NCBI GenBank assembly: GCA_934572325.1 | Contig: CAKTKT010000045.1 | Location: 1-15,311, forward strand | Length of the DNA stretch: 15,311 bases | Direction: 5' to 3' | DNA from: an uncultured Oscillospiraceae bacterium | Lineage (GTDB): Bacteria > Bacillota > Clostridia > Oscillospirales > Oscillospiraceae | Shown: positions 13,477 to 15,311 of the stretch, in pieces | Layout: each line of letters begins with the position of its first letter | How positions within the stretch are numbered: the first letter of the stretch is position 1 | Position numbers and translations under genes: made by a program | Notes under the pieces: model-generated | Seen by the model: only the letters and a program-made list of their open reading frames with translations | Told to the model about the DNA's origin: nothing | Database searches by the model: none

Positions 13477-14538
13477 ATGGATATTAAGAAACGCTTGCTT
13501 GCTTTTTTGCTTTTCGCGCTCATGCCGGCGCTCGCCGCCTGCGGGCAGTCCGCGCCCGCGGATGAGCCCGCGCCCGCCGCCGATGGCGTGTTCCGCTCCG
13601 ACCTTACGGCGATAGACTATCTTGAGGGCACGTGGACGAATGATCGCGGGCAGTATATCACCGCCTCGCGCGGCGACGGTATGCTCATCGTGTGGGAGAC
13701 GAATATCCCCCTGCCCGCCTGCGGGCTATACGTGCTGACGGACGGCGTGCTGCGCGGCGGCAACGCCGACGGGGAGCAGATAGATCTGCTCGGCTTTTCG
13801 CGCGTGGACGACGACGCCATCACCGTGCGCGATCTCGTCAACAACGAGGAGAGCACCTTCGTCCGCGAACCGCCGGAGGTCGATCCCTCGCGGCTCGATA
13901 ACGCCTACGTGTTCTGGTCGATGAACCGCGCGGGGGCGTATCTCACGGGTATGTGGATGAATGACGCGGGGAATTATTTCACGCTTACCATGGACGGCGG
14001 CTCGGTCAGCTTCAACTCCGACCTGCCGTGTCCAGACTGCGACTACATAGATTTTTACGAGGGCGTGCTCTGCGGCTTCACGCGCAGCGCCGACGGCACG
14101 GTGACGCGCGCGCCGCTCTTCACGTTTGACATTCTCTCTGCCGATGAGGTCCGCGTGCTCTGCCATGCCGACGGCAGCGAGAGCGTTTTTGACCGCCTCA
14201 GCCGCGAGCTGGACGAGGCGCTGCTCAACAGCGAGTATATTTTCTCCGGCAATCAGCGCGCGTTCGCGTTCCTCAACGGCGAGTGGAAGAGCGAGGACGG
14301 GCATTTCTTCCGCGTGGGGAGCACCGGCGGCGCGCTCACGTGGAACACCAACCTCCCGCTGGACGATAGCTGCTCCTCCTACGGGTTTTCCGGCGGCGCG
14401 CTCGTCGGCACGACGACGGACGAGAGCGGCAGCGAGGTCGATAAGGAGATATACTCCTTCCGCGTTGTCAACGAAAACGAGCTTGAGCTGACCGTGTGCG
14501 ACACCGGCGACACGTACACGCTCATAAGAGAGAGCTGA
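13477..14538 (+). CDS. Lipoprotein of three tandem ~95-residue repeats, unknown function
   Basis: This is a predicted membrane-anchored extracellular protein of 353 residues. The signal peptide ends in the lipobox A-L-A-A-C, with Cys22 as anchor, followed by an Ala/Pro-rich tether (23-37). The rest is three divergent copies of one unit, starting near 38, 143 and 253. Each opens with an aromatic-rich lead and L-x-G-x-W-x-(N/S)-(D/E)-x-G-x-(Y/F)-(I/F) (49-61, 156-169, 266-278). Each then has a (T/S)-(N/D)-(I/L)-P segment near the unit's middle, a (G/E)-(V/A)-L-x-G strand, and a final T/S-x-F or T-L-I strand. The pattern suggests three small beta domains. ATG 13477 is chosen because GGGAG (13466-13470) lies 6 nt upstream and the signal peptide starts there. 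I do not recognise the family. It is probably co-transcribed with the next gene. Confidence 0.85.
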   Translation: MDIKKRLLAFLLFALMPALAACGQSAPADEPAPAADGVFRSDLTAIDYLEGTWTNDRGQYITASRGDGMLIVWETNIPLPACGLYVLTDGVLRGGNADGEQIDLLGFSRVDDDAITVRDLVNNEESTFVREPPEVDPSRLDNAYVFWSMNRAGAYLTGMWMNDAGNYFTLTMDGGSVSFNSDLPCPDCDYIDFYEGVLCGFTRSADGTVTRAPLFTFDILSADEVRVLCHADGSESVFDRLSRELDEALLNSEYIFSGNQRAFAFLNGEWKSEDGHFFRVGSTGGALTWNTNLPLDDSCSSYGFSGGALVGTTTDESGSEVDKEIYSFRVVNENELELTVCDTGDTYTLIRES

Positions 14539-14547
14539 GGTGCGGGT

Positions 14548-15210
14548 ATGGCGACTGTGAAACGCGATACGCGGGCGATCGCGCCCGGACACGAGCCGGA
14601 GCGGCTGAAAACCGCGCTTGAAAGATTCTTCGATGCGCTCGACGGCGCGTTCCCCGGAAAGCGCATCATCTGGCGCGACTGGGATCACGCGCGCTTTGAC
14701 AGGCTGGCGGGCTACCTCTGCGCGGAGCTGGGGTATTCCGCGGGCGCGCCGTTTCTGACGGCTTACGGCTATACCATCGTGACGGAGGACGGTATTCTCC
14801 GTCCGGAGGGCGCGGCGGGGGACGAAGCGGCGGAAGTCGCGGCTGACGCGGCGGCGCTAAAGCCCGACGCGGCGGAGAATGAGACGGAAGCCCCGACGCA
14901 GTTGCGTAAAAAGCCTCCCGCAGACGTGCCGGCGGCGGAGGCGCAGTCAGCCGCCGAGGAGCATGACGCGCCGGGCGAGGAGAGCGCCGTGCATACGGGG
15001 AAGATCGTCCGTGTGCTGGCAAACGGAAACAGCGGCTTTGTCCGCGACGATGAGACCGGCAGCGATTATTATTTCAACGTCCGCAGCTTCACCCGCTGGG
15101 TGGACGCGCTCACCCCGGGGCGCGCGGTCAGCTTCCGCCTTGCGCGCCGTTTCGACCGCAGTCATGACCGTGTGCGCGAGAACGCCGTCGCGCTGAGCTA
15201 CGTTGAGTGA
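14548..15210 (+). CDS. Unknown N-terminal domain joined to a C-terminal cold-shock-like OB domain
   Basis: The 220-residue protein has three parts. Residues 1-85 are a compact domain of unknown kind (L-E-R-F-F-D-A-L near 24-31, an aromatic W-R-D-W-D-H at 42-47, L-C-A-E-L-G-Y at 57-63). Residues 86-147 are an Ala/Glu/Pro-rich, low-complexity linker. Residues 149-218 resemble a cold-shock domain: T-G-K-I-V-R-V leads into an RNP1-like S-G-F-V-R-D (162-167) and an RNP2-like D-Y-Y-F-N-V (173-178). This suggests nucleic-acid binding, although the phenylalanines and His of classical Csp motifs are partly changed. ATG 14548 has GAGGTG 5 nt upstream, overlapping the previous stop; the 9-nt gap suggests coupling with the lipoprotein gene. 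It has no signal peptide, so it is cytoplasmic. Function unknown. Confidence 0.8.
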   Translation: MATVKRDTRAIAPGHEPERLKTALERFFDALDGAFPGKRIIWRDWDHARFDRLAGYLCAELGYSAGAPFLTAYGYTIVTEDGILRPEGAAGDEAAEVAADAAALKPDAAENETEAPTQLRKKPPADVPAAEAQSAAEEHDAPGEESAVHTGKIVRVLANGNSGFVRDDETGSDYYFNVRSFTRWVDALTPGRAVSFRLARRFDRSHDRVRENAVALSYVE

Positions 15211-15297
15211 AAAACAGAGCGCGGGCGAGTGAAAATGTAGGTTTGTCAAACATATTGTACAGTGATCTCAGCGGGAGACAGCCAGCGGAGGGGTCTC

Positions 15298-15311
15298 ATG
15301 GGTAAGTTGTT
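15298..15311 (+). CDS. Possible start of a further gene, cut by the window edge
   Basis: ATG 15298 is preceded by GGAGG (15287-15291) at 6 nt spacing, and reads M-G-K-L before the window ends. Only four full codons are visible, so the call depends on the ribosome site alone. Confidence 0.35.

Noticed and set aside
13726..14688. 320-codon minus-strand frame across the lipoprotein and the next gene's start
   Set aside because: It spans two plus-strand genes that have lipobox, ribosome sites and a promoter, and its composition is that of an antisense frame.

Overview
The window reads as a chromosome segment of an anaerobic, probably gut-associated Bacillota (Clostridia, Oscillospirales-like is my guess). 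The support is Gram-positive style Shine-Dalgarno sites, lipobox lipoproteins, a TM287/TM288-like heterodimeric ABC exporter, a tRNA with encoded CCA, and IS256-family debris. Two base-composition regimes meet here. By eye, the genes at about 800-6700 are clearly less GC-rich and use mixed third positions, whereas those at 7300-15210 are strongly GC-rich with G/C third positions.

Left edge (1-365): a promoter, a truncated 22-nt copy of the 5' end of tRNA-Ala, a 92-bp unexplained insert, an intact tRNA-Ala(GGC) and its rho-independent terminator. The duplicated tRNA 5' end looks like the scar of an integration or recombination event.

Module 366-7097: a lower-GC sugar-type uptake operon bracketed by two inverted, internally deleted IS256-family elements (366-774 and 6969-7097). 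Their outward-facing ends are near-identical over about 110 bp. The left element keeps a frameshifted transposase C-terminus and a long palindrome of its own 5' terminus. Between them lie a LacI-family repressor (minus strand) and a divergent operon: lipoprotein solute-binding protein, two permeases, a PotA/FbpC-class ATPase and a xylose-isomerase-like TIM-barrel protein. Together they look like an inducible ABC importer plus one metal-dependent sugar (phosphate?) isomerase/epimerase. The substrate cannot be named from the sequence.

Region 7126-9521 (minus strand): a LysR regulator, an iron-dependent lactaldehyde reductase/1,2-propanediol oxidoreductase (FucO) and a 55-residue membrane protein, each followed closely by the next. 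A direct repeat upstream of the fucO promoter may be the LysR site.

Region 9522-13370 (plus strand): a divergent control region with a palindrome inside the LysR promoter and a long leader hairpin, then two translationally coupled half-transporters. These form one heterodimeric exporter with one degenerate and one canonical ATP site, ending at a strong hairpin.

Region 13396-15210: a clear promoter, a lipoprotein made of three tandem ~95-residue repeats, and a protein joining an unknown N-terminal domain to a C-terminal cold-shock-like OB fold. A further gene may begin at 15298.
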